This document shows, piece by piece, positions 1-6,899 of a DNA stretch of 38,133 nt; the first letter of the stretch is position 1; each line of letters begins with the position of its first letter. The notes beneath the pieces are model-generated. The model was not told the origin of the DNA. It saw only the letters and a program-made list of their open reading frames with translations, and made no database searches. This DNA is from an uncultured Myxococcales bacterium (GTDB lineage: Bacteria > Myxococcota_A > UBA9042 > DTJE01): positions 1-38,133 of the forward strand of contig CAINDP010000174.1 of NCBI GenBank assembly GCA_903847405.1, read 5' to 3'. A program made the position numbers and the translations under genes.

Positions 1-822
1 CGGGAACGAAAAGGTGTGCGGACCGACGTGGTAATTCTCTTCGAGGTGGATGGTGTGGGCCAGCATGCCCAGCGCCTCGAACCGCCAGTCGTACAGCCCG
101 AACAGCGCGCCGATCCCGACGTCGTCGCAGCCGCCTTCCATCGCGCGATCCTGGCCGTACAGCCGCCACAGGAAGTCGGACTTGGGGCCGTGGGGGTGCA
201 TCACCGCGTAGGTCGGCCGGTGGTAGGTTTCCTGGAAGATCTGGTAGGTGCCGATGCCCGCCGCCTTCATCTTGCGATAGCCGTCGACGTCCAGCGGGAT
301 GCAGTTCAGGTTGACCCGCCGGATCTCGCCGTGGGCCGACTTCACCGAGTAGATGATTTCGACCGTCCGGGCCAGCACGTCCACGCCGTAGTCCGGGTGC
401 TCCCCGAAGTCCACGACCAGCCGCTTGTGGCCCTTGTTGATCAGGGCCAGCACCTCGGCGCGCAGTTCGTCTTCCGTCAGCGTGCGGCGGACGATGTCCC
501 CGTTGGCCGCCCGGAACCCGCAGTACAGGCAACTGTTGACGCACTTGTTGCCGACGTACAGCGGCGCGAACAGCACGATGCGGTTGCCGTAGACCGTCTT
601 CTTCAGGACGCGCGCGGCCTGGAACATTTCGTCCAGCAGCGCCGGGTCCGTGACGCTGAGCAGCGCGGCCATTTCCGGCAGGTCCAGGCGCTTCAAGGCC
701 ATGGACCGGGCCAGGATGGGGCGCACTTCCTCGGCGGTCGCGGGTGCGCGCTGCAGCAGTTCTTCCATCGATGCGGCGGGAATGAAGTCCGTCAGGCCTT
801 CACTGTCGGGTCGGATCATCAT
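1..822 (-). CDS. hydG: [FeFe]-hydrogenase H-cluster maturase HydG, 5' part (runs off the left edge)
   Basis: HydG is a cytoplasmic radical-SAM enzyme that cleaves tyrosine to supply the CO and cyanide ligands of the [FeFe]-hydrogenase H-cluster, working with HydE and HydF. I translated the minus strand from 822; 274 codons stay open to the window edge, out of about 470 expected. The radical-SAM cluster motif is visible near residue 95 (KCVNSCLYCGF, CxxxCxxC), and GIGTYQIFQETYH is typical of HydG rather than ThiH. The start is ATG 820-822, preceded by AGGAGG about nine bases upstream; a second ATG follows directly. The start overlaps the upstream regulator gene by 23 bases, so the two are probably translationally coupled. 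The C-terminal region with the second iron-sulfur cluster lies outside the window and cannot be checked. HydE, HydF and the hydrogenase itself are not in view. Confidence 0.93.
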   Translation of the reverse strand, partial: MMIRPDSEGLTDFIPAASMEELLQRAPATAEEVRPILARSMALKRLDLPEMAALLSVTDPALLDEMFQAARVLKKTVYGNRIVLFAPLYVGNKCVNSCLYCGFRAANGDIVRRTLTEDELRAEVLALINKGHKRLVVDFGEHPDYGVDVLARTVEIIYSVKSAHGEIRRVNLNCIPLDVDGYRKMKAAGIGTYQIFQETYHRPTYAVMHPHGPKSDFLWRLYGQDRAMEGGCDDVGIGALFGLYDWRFEALGMLAHTIHLEENYHVGPHTFSFP

Positions 823-1087
823 CGGGAACCCCCTCCTGGCGTGTCCTGGCCATGAGCGCCTTGACCTGAACGCCCGGGAGTTTCCCAAGTTTGCCGGTTA
901 GAGCGCTGAGGCGCTCGACGGAGGTTTCGGTGACCAGCGTGATGATGCTCACGCCGCGATCGCGATGGGGCAGGCCCATCCGGGCAACGACGTCATCGCC
1001 GAACTGGGAAATCAGTTCATTGACCGTCGCGACCGGCGTGACCTGCGGATCCAGGATGATCGAAATGGTCCCGAGCCTCTTTTCCAC
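800..1087 (-). CDS. TM1266-like iron-only hydrogenase system regulator (small ACT-like/NikR-C-like protein)
   Basis: A 95-residue protein starting VEKRLGTISIILDP and containing RMGLPHRDRGVSIITLVTE and LTGKLGKLPGVQVKALM, the pattern of the TM1266 family of small ferredoxin-like-fold proteins encoded beside hydrogenase maturation genes. They are presumed regulators; no biochemical role is assigned here. The open frame extends upstream to 1156, but I chose GTG 1085-1087. It has GGGAG at a good distance, matches where family members begin, and lies just downstream of a promoter whose predicted transcription start would exclude the ATGs at 1156 and 1129. The 3' end overlaps hydG by 23 bases, giving a two-gene unit. 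The protein has no DNA-binding extension, so if it regulates, it may act through a partner or a small ligand. Confidence 0.85.
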   Translation of the reverse strand: MEKRLGTISIILDPQVTPVATVNELISQFGDDVVARMGLPHRDRGVSIITLVTETSVERLSALTGKLGKLPGVQVKALMARTRQEGVPDDDPTRQ

Positions 1088-1127
1088 CGGAAGACTCCCG
1101 TGAATCAGATCGGCCTTACCTGCGCGC

Positions 1128-1156
1128 ATGGTACGTCCGTGGGGCGGCGGGTGCAA
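1128..1156 (-). promoter_or_regulatory. Sigma70-like promoter of the TM1266-like/hydG unit
   Basis: On the minus strand, TTGCAC (1156-1151) is followed after 17 bases by TACCAT (1133-1128). The expected transcription start is near 1121, leaving a leader of about 34 bases before GTG 1087. Spacing and hexamers fit a housekeeping promoter; no operator is obvious. Confidence 0.5.
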
Positions 1157-1175
1157 GGACGAGGGATTACTCCGC

Positions 1176-1637
1176 TCACTCCGCCTGCAGGCGGCGTTCC
1201 CGACGACGCACCGCCCGTTCGAAGCGACGGTGGTCTTCGTGGGTCCAGGGCACGACGGGGGGTACGGGAACGGGACGCCCCTGCTGGTCGATGGCGACGT
1301 AGGTGACGTAGCAGGAATTCGTATGCCGCCGTGCGCCGGTGATGACGTTTTCGGCCACGATCCGAACGCCGACCTCCATCGAGGTCCGCCCGGCCCAGTT
1401 CACGCGGGCGAACGCCGTGACCAGTTCCCCCAGGTGGATCGGTTCGTGGAAATCTACGCGGTCCATCGCGACCGTCACGCAGATCTGCCGTGCGTGGCGG
1501 ATCGCTGCAACAGCGGCCACCCGATCCACCAGCGACAGGATCACGCCCCCGAAGACGTTCCCCAGGTTGTTCGCGTGCTGCGGCATCATCAGTTCGGACA
1601 TGACGGCTTCGGAGTCCGTCGACGTTCTACTTTCCAT
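1176..1637 (-). CDS. Acyl-CoA thioesterase, hotdog fold (YciA/BFIT-like)
   Basis: A 153-residue single hotdog-domain protein that should hydrolyse acyl-CoA to free acid and CoA in the cytoplasm. Near the N-terminus it has ELMMPQHANNLGNVFGGVIL followed by the helix LVDRVAAVAAIRHA, the arrangement (asparagine, then G-x-hydrophobic-hydrophobic, then Asp in the helix) of the YciA/BACH class; RVDFHEPIHLGELV and the basic GARRHTNSCYVTYVAID core follow. The tail is short and very rich in Arg/Glu. The frame opens at 1661, but ATG 1635-1637 has GGAGG six bases upstream, whereas ATG 1661 would lie inside the predicted -10 box. The gap to the hydrogenase unit is 88 bases with a separate promoter, so a functional link with HydG is not implied. 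Substrate chain length cannot be read from sequence. Confidence 0.87.
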   Translation of the reverse strand: MESRTSTDSEAVMSELMMPQHANNLGNVFGGVILSLVDRVAAVAAIRHARQICVTVAMDRVDFHEPIHLGELVTAFARVNWAGRTSMEVGVRIVAENVITGARRHTNSCYVTYVAIDQQGRPVPVPPVVPWTHEDHRRFERAVRRRERRLQAE

Positions 1638-1659
1638 GACCGCCTCCAATCCATCCGCC

Positions 1660-1689
1660 ATTAGGCCGAATCGGGGGGGGGCAATGCAA
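1660..1689 (-). promoter_or_regulatory. Probable promoter of the thioesterase gene
   Basis: Minus-strand TTGCAT (1689-1684), an 18-base spacer containing a run of nine C, then CCTAAT (1665-1660). It predicts transcription from about 1653, supporting the translation start at 1637. The homopolymer run in the spacer could be length-variable. Confidence 0.4.
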
Positions 1690-1793
1690 GCGGGGCGGGG
1701 ACAAGTCGAAGGAACAACTGGGGCGGAGCGGCGGGCCTGAAACGCCCGTCCACTCCGCTCGATTGATCGGTGCCTCGCCCACCGGGAATCTCC

Positions 1794-2004
1794 ATGAGCC
1801 CGAACGACCCGACGCCCTCGCCGATCCAGTTGGTCCGTTCCAGCATCCTGGTGCTGCGGGGCCAGAAAATCCTGGTCGATGCCGACCTGGCCCGGTTCTA
1901 TGGTGTCACGACCAGTCGCTTGAACGAGCAGGTCAAACGGAACCCGGACCGCTTTCCCGGCGACATGCGGTGGGCAGCCCTGACCACCGCGAACGAAAGC
2001 GGTC
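1794..2004 (+). pseudogene. Truncated ORF6N-domain DNA-binding protein
   Basis: From ATG 1794 (weak GGGAA upstream) about 58 residues match the ORF6N domain of phage-type and genomic-island DNA-binding proteins: a hydrophobic strand with LVLRGQKILVDADLARFYGV, then RLNEQVKRNPDRFPGDM. Family members normally continue (FxLT..E..., then a helical C-terminal part) to well over 150 residues. Here resemblance fades after LTTANE, and the frame then runs into the 3' end of the convergent lipoprotein gene, reading antisense to it until a stop at 2171. I infer a 5' remnant whose remainder was lost at the junction with the neighbouring gene. It could still yield a short protein, but a complete domain is unlikely. 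Confidence 0.6.
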
Positions 2005-2007
2005 GTC

Positions 2008-4194
2008 CTACCAGGTACCCGCCGCCATCGGCACCAGGCTCTGGGTGCTGTTGTCGGGGTACTGGGCGACCAGGGACAGCGAGCCGTCCAGGTTCCAGAC
2101 GACGTAGAGGTTCAGCACCCAACCGGCCGGCAGGGCCGGAAACTGGAAGAGGGTGGTGGGCATGCCGGTGAAGTCGGTGGTATCGAAGCCCATCCGGAAC
2201 GCGACGGCGGGCACATCCCAGGACTGGTCCTCGCCAAAGCCCAGTGTGGCCCGGGAGTAGACGTTCCCGTTGTCCATGACGTCGAATATATCAACCCGGC
2301 TGAAGTCGCGCGCCGTCTGCACGATATGGATGCGGATGCTGTCCCCGGGCACGTTCGGGGATTCGTCCAGCAGGACCTTCGCCTTCATTTCAGCGGCGGT
2401 GTCGTACGCCAGGACCGTGTATGCAGCGCCCACCGCCAGATCCATGGAGTCCGCATGCACCAGCGAGCCGGCCAGGCCCAGCCCCGTGGTGACGAAGTCG
2501 AAGTTGTGCGCGCCCGAAGGCATCGTCACGTAGTTGCTGCCGCCCAGGCTGGGCACGTCCGTGATCAGTTCGGGTTCGGTGTTGTCTGCATGGACGTCCA
2601 GCGACGGGACCAGGGTCATGTTCATCACCCGGACGCGGGCCGTGTGCACGTCCGGGTTCGCGTCGACGCGGGTCATCGTGCCGTCCATCTGCTGGACCAG
2701 CAGGAAGGTCGTGCCCGACTGCCGGACCACGAAGACGTTGACCAGCGCACCGGAGGCCAGGGTGGGCAGCGTGAAGAGGAGGTCGGACACGACGTCGCCG
2801 TCCAGGTCCAGACCCAGCGTGATCGCGCCGGCAAAGAGGTCGTGCGAGACGCCCGCGGTGCCCAGGACCATGCCCTGGTCCAGTTGCACCCCGCCGCCCC
2901 CCAGGGACGGGTCGCCCCAGAGGTCCACGGGGCCCAGGCCGGGCGCCGCGTGGAAGACGCGGACGCGGACCATGTTGTCGGCCAGGTAGTCGTCATCGTC
3001 CACCAGCAGGCCCGCCTTCAGGGTGGCGCTGGCGTCGTACCCGACCAGCGTGTAGGACTTCCCGTCCTGCAGGTCCTGGCTGGCGGTCTTCAACAGCGAG
3101 GTGGGCGGGACCGCCGAGGTCTGGAAGTCGAAGACGTACGGCCCCGGCTCCAGGTCCTGCCAGGCGCAGCCGTCCCCGAAGCCCAGGAACGGAACCAGGG
3201 CGGCGCCGTCGTCGTTGGCAACGACCTGCACGGTGAGGGCATCGATGGCCAGGTTCACGGCCCGGAAGCGCGCCTTGGCCGGGGGACGGGGATCCGCATC
3301 GACGCGGAAGGACCCCTGGTTCGGCTGGACCACCAGGAAGATCGCGTCGTCCTTCCTCGCCAGGTACAGGTTGGCCACGTTGCCGGCCTCCAGGCCCAGC
3401 GTGGTGAACGTCATGTCGGGAACGCCGTCGTTGTCCACGTCGACGCCCAGCCGGATCGGCCCGGCGGGCTGGTCCAGGGTGGTCTCGCTGGCAAAGCCGA
3501 TGTTGGCGTTCATGGCCGCAGGAAGGGGGGCGTCGCCGTCGTGCAACAGGTAGAAATCGACCTGGCCCAGGCCGTTCGCCACATGGCTCAGCCGGATGCG
3601 GACCTTGCCGGTGGGCATGTTGCTGTAGTCGTCCGGGAAGCCCATGAACTGGATGCCGCCATCGACACCGTAGGGGTACGCCGTGAAGTGCATGCCGGCA
3701 GGCAGGGGCAGTTTGCCGCTGTCCAGGATCGAGCCGGCCAGACCGCTGCCGGCGGGGGCCACATCGAAGTTGACCGGAACCGGCTCCAGCACGAGGTACC
3801 CGGTCGTCCCGGTGAACTGCAGGTCGGACGCCGCCGGGGGTTCCGAATCGTTGATGAACAGGTCCACGCCGCCGGTCTGGGGCGCCAGGTGGATGAAGCG
3901 GACCTGAACCTTGTCCGCCAGCAGGGTGACGTCCCCGGGAGAGTCGTACCAGGCGTCGGCGGCCACGTCTGCCGGGACGTCGGTCGCGGTTTCCGTCGGA
4001 ACGTCGGTCGCCACGGCGTCCGGATCGACCGGAACGTCGGTCGCGTCGTCCGCGGGGGTGTCGCCCTGAACATCGGCAGGAACGTCCGTCGACAGGTCCG
4101 TGGGAGCGTCCGAACCCGAACTGCAGGCGACGGTCCAGGAAGCCGCGACCAGCAGGGCGACCAGGACCAGGGGGGACCGGTACAGATTCCTCAT
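2008..4194 (-). CDS. DUF4397 multi-module lipoprotein
   Basis: A 728-residue secreted lipoprotein. The signal peptide VALLVAASWTVAC places the lipidated Cys at 24, followed by a tether of about 60 residues rich in Asp, Val, Pro, Thr and Ala. Six beta-rich modules follow, beginning near residues 97, 198, 308, 408, 518 and 619, each opening with a strand such as VRFIHLAPQTGGVDLFIND or VRVRVFHAAPGLGPVDLW (DUF4397). Odd modules resemble odd ones and even resemble even ones (DxDGVPD... AGNVANLYL), so the protein is three tandem copies of a two-domain unit. No catalytic motif is visible; a surface adhesin or structural role is likely but unproven. I chose ATG 4192-4194 because AAGGAG precedes it and a signal peptide follows; the open frame extends upstream to 4587. 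It is convergent with the ORF6N remnant. Confidence 0.88.
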   Translation of the reverse strand: MRNLYRSPLVLVALLVAASWTVACSSGSDAPTDLSTDVPADVQGDTPADDATDVPVDPDAVATDVPTETATDVPADVAADAWYDSPGDVTLLADKVQVRFIHLAPQTGGVDLFINDSEPPAASDLQFTGTTGYLVLEPVPVNFDVAPAGSGLAGSILDSGKLPLPAGMHFTAYPYGVDGGIQFMGFPDDYSNMPTGKVRIRLSHVANGLGQVDFYLLHDGDAPLPAAMNANIGFASETTLDQPAGPIRLGVDVDNDGVPDMTFTTLGLEAGNVANLYLARKDDAIFLVVQPNQGSFRVDADPRPPAKARFRAVNLAIDALTVQVVANDDGAALVPFLGFGDGCAWQDLEPGPYVFDFQTSAVPPTSLLKTASQDLQDGKSYTLVGYDASATLKAGLLVDDDDYLADNMVRVRVFHAAPGLGPVDLWGDPSLGGGGVQLDQGMVLGTAGVSHDLFAGAITLGLDLDGDVVSDLLFTLPTLASGALVNVFVVRQSGTTFLLVQQMDGTMTRVDANPDVHTARVRVMNMTLVPSLDVHADNTEPELITDVPSLGGSNYVTMPSGAHNFDFVTTGLGLAGSLVHADSMDLAVGAAYTVLAYDTAAEMKAKVLLDESPNVPGDSIRIHIVQTARDFSRVDIFDVMDNGNVYSRATLGFGEDQSWDVPAVAFRMGFDTTDFTGMPTTLFQFPALPAGWVLNLYVVWNLDGSLSLVAQYPDNSTQSLVPMAAGTW

Positions 4195-4262
4195 CGTGGC
4201 TCCTTCCCTTCGGGGATTCCAGGGGAACGGGCGCCACGCGGAACGGTCCGTGACGTGAAACC

Positions 4263-4291
4263 ACCCTAGTGGATCCCCACCGCGGCCGCAA
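4263..4291 (-). promoter_or_regulatory. Possible promoter of the DUF4397 lipoprotein gene
   Basis: Minus-strand TTGCGG (4291-4286), 17-base spacer, TAGGGT (4268-4263), in the 131-base gap between the two lipoprotein genes. The -10 is poor, but position and spacing match the other promoters in the window. Confidence 0.3.
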
Positions 4292-4325
4292 TGGCCGTTG
4301 CCCGCTTCCGACACGTCTGTCGTTC

Positions 4326-5630
4326 CTAGGGAACGGTCGTGAAGGTCAGCGTCCACCCGTCCTGCGTCGCGACCACCGGCGTCGCAGGTGCGTCGCTGCT
4401 GGTGAAGAACTCCAGCGGCAGCCCGATCTGCAGGCCGGTTTCGGTCGTCACCGCCGGTTCGATCCGGGAGTCCGTGGCGCAGTCGCCCTCCCCTACTCCC
4501 AGCGTGATGGGCGGGGCCTCGGTGGTCCCTACGATGGTCAGGTAGCTGCCGGTCAGGGTCACCGTCGTGGCGTTCAGTTCGTCCCACGGGCCGTCCAGGG
4601 TCGGCTGCATGCAGCCGTCGCGCGTGTCCCTGACGTCGGATGCATCACCACCGGCCGGGTTCTGCACGGTGTACACCCCGTCCTCCAGGGGCCACGGGAA
4701 CTGGAACTCGATCCCGTCCTTCACGGTCGCGGTGACGAAGGAGGTCAACGGCTGGTCCGTCCGTTCGTACCGGCCCTGCACCTGGATGCGCTGCGCTCCG
4801 TCGGTGATGGTGACGTTCGCGACGATCAGCACCTTGGCCGACGCCCTGAGGTCGACGCGGGCGCTGACCGCCACGGAATCGGGCGTGGGTTTGCTTCCGG
4901 GAGCCGTGAACGTGCCGGTGTCCAGTTCCCCGACGACGGTCCCCGTGATGCCCGACCCGCCCGGCACGCCGTTCACCGACCAGTCGCTGGTGACCACGGG
5001 CAGCGGGGCCAGGTCGTCGTCCGGCTCGCAGTCGTAGCCGATCAGCAGCGGCGCCAGTTCGACGTCGGGATCGACTTCGGCTTTCTGGAAGCAACGATAG
5101 GCCTTGAGCCTCACGGACCCGCCCGTGGGGACATCCGCCGACGGCGGCCTCAACTGGACCCCCGCGACCAGCGTCCAGTCGCTGAAGTGCGTTGCCTGGA
5201 CCGACAGGGTCCGGTTGGCCGTGTCCAGGGTGACGTCGCCGGGCACGGCCCAGACGCCGGACGTGTGCTGGAACGCGATCAGCAGGGCCTCGGGCGAGGT
5301 GCCCGCGAGATCCTCGTCGCCGTAGTGGAAGGTCAGCGTCACGGGCTGGGAAAACGCGGCGCCCTCGGGGGCCAGCCGAAGGGCCTGTCCCCGGGCACCG
5401 GGCGCCGTGGCGGAAACGGGCGTCGCGCCGACCGTGGTCGCCGCCTCGAAGACGCCGGCGGGAAAGTCGATCGTCAACGTGCCCGCCGTGAAGGTTCCGC
5501 CCTCCGGACCGATCGTCATTTCCGTGGCGCTGCCGGTCGGCGTCCCGCGCGTCGCGACGGCCGGAGCCTGGGCACTGGAGCACGCCAGCCACGACGCGCA
5601 CAGAAGGAACCCCCAGGAGAATCGAAGCAT
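4326..5630 (-). CDS. Secreted ZU5-domain-like lipoprotein
   Basis: A 434-residue exported protein. The N-terminus MLRFSWGFLLCASWLAC is a signal peptide with a possible lipidation site at Cys17; the residue at -3 is Trp, so the lipobox is imperfect. Residues about 38-165 resemble a ZU5-type domain: MTIGPEGGTFTAGTLTIDFP, a GVF strand, then LTFHYGDEDL and ATHFSDWTLVAG. The rest is beta-rich, with several Cys that could form disulfides (GYDCEPDDD, GDCATDS) and Ig-like strands. ZU5-like modules in bacterial exoproteins often occur in surface or adhesive proteins; no enzyme motif is present. Start ATG 5628-5630 has GGGAGG upstream; the earlier in-frame ATGs would disrupt the signal peptide. It may be co-transcribed with the lipid kinase gene 115 bases upstream, but no clear promoter or terminator decides this. 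Confidence 0.75.
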   Translation of the reverse strand: MLRFSWGFLLCASWLACSSAQAPAVATRGTPTGSATEMTIGPEGGTFTAGTLTIDFPAGVFEAATTVGATPVSATAPGARGQALRLAPEGAAFSQPVTLTFHYGDEDLAGTSPEALLIAFQHTSGVWAVPGDVTLDTANRTLSVQATHFSDWTLVAGVQLRPPSADVPTGGSVRLKAYRCFQKAEVDPDVELAPLLIGYDCEPDDDLAPLPVVTSDWSVNGVPGGSGITGTVVGELDTGTFTAPGSKPTPDSVAVSARVDLRASAKVLIVANVTITDGAQRIQVQGRYERTDQPLTSFVTATVKDGIEFQFPWPLEDGVYTVQNPAGGDASDVRDTRDGCMQPTLDGPWDELNATTVTLTGSYLTIVGTTEAPPITLGVGEGDCATDSRIEPAVTTETGLQIGLPLEFFTSSDAPATPVVATQDGWTLTFTTVP

Positions 5631-5745
5631 GACGCCCTCCCGCAACCGAGGCTCCATGATCCACCGGCGGGGTCCCGGCCGCGACAAACCGCGCCCAACG
5701 TCACGCAGCGACAGCGGTCTGGGGAGACAGGGCGGGTTTGCGCGA

Positions 5746-6726
5746 TCAGGCGGGATCGAAGTGCGCGACGAATTCGATTTCCGGTCCCAGTTCGATGCGG
5801 ACGGGCTCCCCCGGCCTGCAGTTCATGTGCTCGCCGTCCAGGAAGAAGGTGTCCTCCTTCGCGGGAACGATTTCGAACGAAAAGACCGCTTCGTTGAAGA
5901 ACCGGTCGCCCGGCGGGACGAACGTCGCTCGCCATTCCAGCGGCACCAGCGCCGAAAGGAACCACGCGGGGGCCGAGTAGCACAGCGCATGGAACTGGTT
6001 GCTTTCCGCGGGCACGGCAAACGGCTTGATGCCGAACAGCAGACTGTCGCAGACGCTGCAGATGAGGCTGAAGGGCGCGCTCTGCGGGAGCGGCTTGCCA
6101 TCGGCCAGCACGCGGGCATCGAACTGCTCCACAAGCCTCCCGTGGCTTCGCGGGAACCCGGTGATGGACCCCAGCGCGCCCAGGGCGATGTGCTTCATTC
6201 CGCCGATGGGGCTCTTGTCGTTCCGATCGTACAGCTCGATCACGCGGTTCATGGCCCCCATGATGAAGATGAAGCCGTAGTGCGTTTCGACCCGGTCCTT
6301 GTCCCGGTTGAAGAACGTCAGCGCCAGCGGCTTGAACTTCCGGATCGGCAACCGATCCAGCGAGCCGTCCAGGACCCGGCGCAGGATCTCCAGCGGCCGT
6401 TCCTTCCACCCCAGCCAGTGGAACACGCTGCGCATCGTGCCGCCGCCCATCGGGAGGACCAGGGGAACCCACGGGATCCGTCCCATCTCGCGCTCGTACA
6501 GCAGCATGTCGATGACCTGGTGCAGCGTCCCGTCACCGCCGTAGACCAGCAGCACCTTCGCCTGCCGATCGGCGACCAGCTTGCGCAGGGTGCCCGCGAT
6601 TTCGCCGATGTTGTTGGTGACGTGCATCGGCACGCCCCGACGCAGGGCCATCTGGTGAACGGGCGCAAGGGCGACGAACCCCTTTCCGGCCCGCGGGTTT
6701 GCGATCAGACCGATCTCCGAGATCAT
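5746..6726 (-). CDS. Lipid kinase of the diacylglycerol-kinase catalytic fold (YegS/DgkB-like)
   Basis: A 326-residue cytoplasmic or membrane-peripheral protein that probably transfers phosphate from ATP to a lipid hydroxyl. It opens with EIGLIANPRAGKG (usual NPxSGxG region), followed by the nucleotide-binding VYGGDGTLHQV with GGDGT at 63-67 and LPMGGGTMRSVFHWLG near 90, where relatives have a (L/I)PxGTxND motif. That substitution makes it a divergent member. The C-terminal half is the beta-sandwich usual for the family and keeps FFLDGEHMN near the end, matching the conserved D-G-E segment. Start ATG 6726 has GGAGG five bases upstream. It diverges across 173 bases from the Usp-PLD gene; both act on lipids, so a shared role in phospholipid remodelling is plausible. 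The substrate (diacylglycerol, sphingoid base or other) cannot be inferred. Confidence 0.85.
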   Translation of the reverse strand: MISEIGLIANPRAGKGFVALAPVHQMALRRGVPMHVTNNIGEIAGTLRKLVADRQAKVLLVYGGDGTLHQVIDMLLYEREMGRIPWVPLVLPMGGGTMRSVFHWLGWKERPLEILRRVLDGSLDRLPIRKFKPLALTFFNRDKDRVETHYGFIFIMGAMNRVIELYDRNDKSPIGGMKHIALGALGSITGFPRSHGRLVEQFDARVLADGKPLPQSAPFSLICSVCDSLLFGIKPFAVPAESNQFHALCYSAPAWFLSALVPLEWRATFVPPGDRFFNEAVFSFEIVPAKEDTFFLDGEHMNCRPGEPVRIELGPEIEFVAHFDPA

Positions 6727-6899
6727 GGGTTCCTCCGTCCAGCGACCGCGCCGTTCGGGAACGAGGGTACCGCCGGACGCGCCTGACGTACATCCTCCAT
6801 GATGGGGCGACGCGCCGGCCGCGGGAACCTGGCGACCGCCCGAACTGTGCTAGCCTGCCTTGCCCTTCGGGGAACAGGGGTCCGACGAGGAGGTCGCAG

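Noticed and set aside
2326-4269. Long open frames on the strand opposite real genes (also seen opposite 11805-15092, 16937-21067 and 30813-35081)
   Set aside because: High GC leaves few stops on the opposite strand. The frames are rich in Arg, Gly, His and Pro with no domains, whereas the chosen frames have signal peptides, motifs and ribosome-binding sites.
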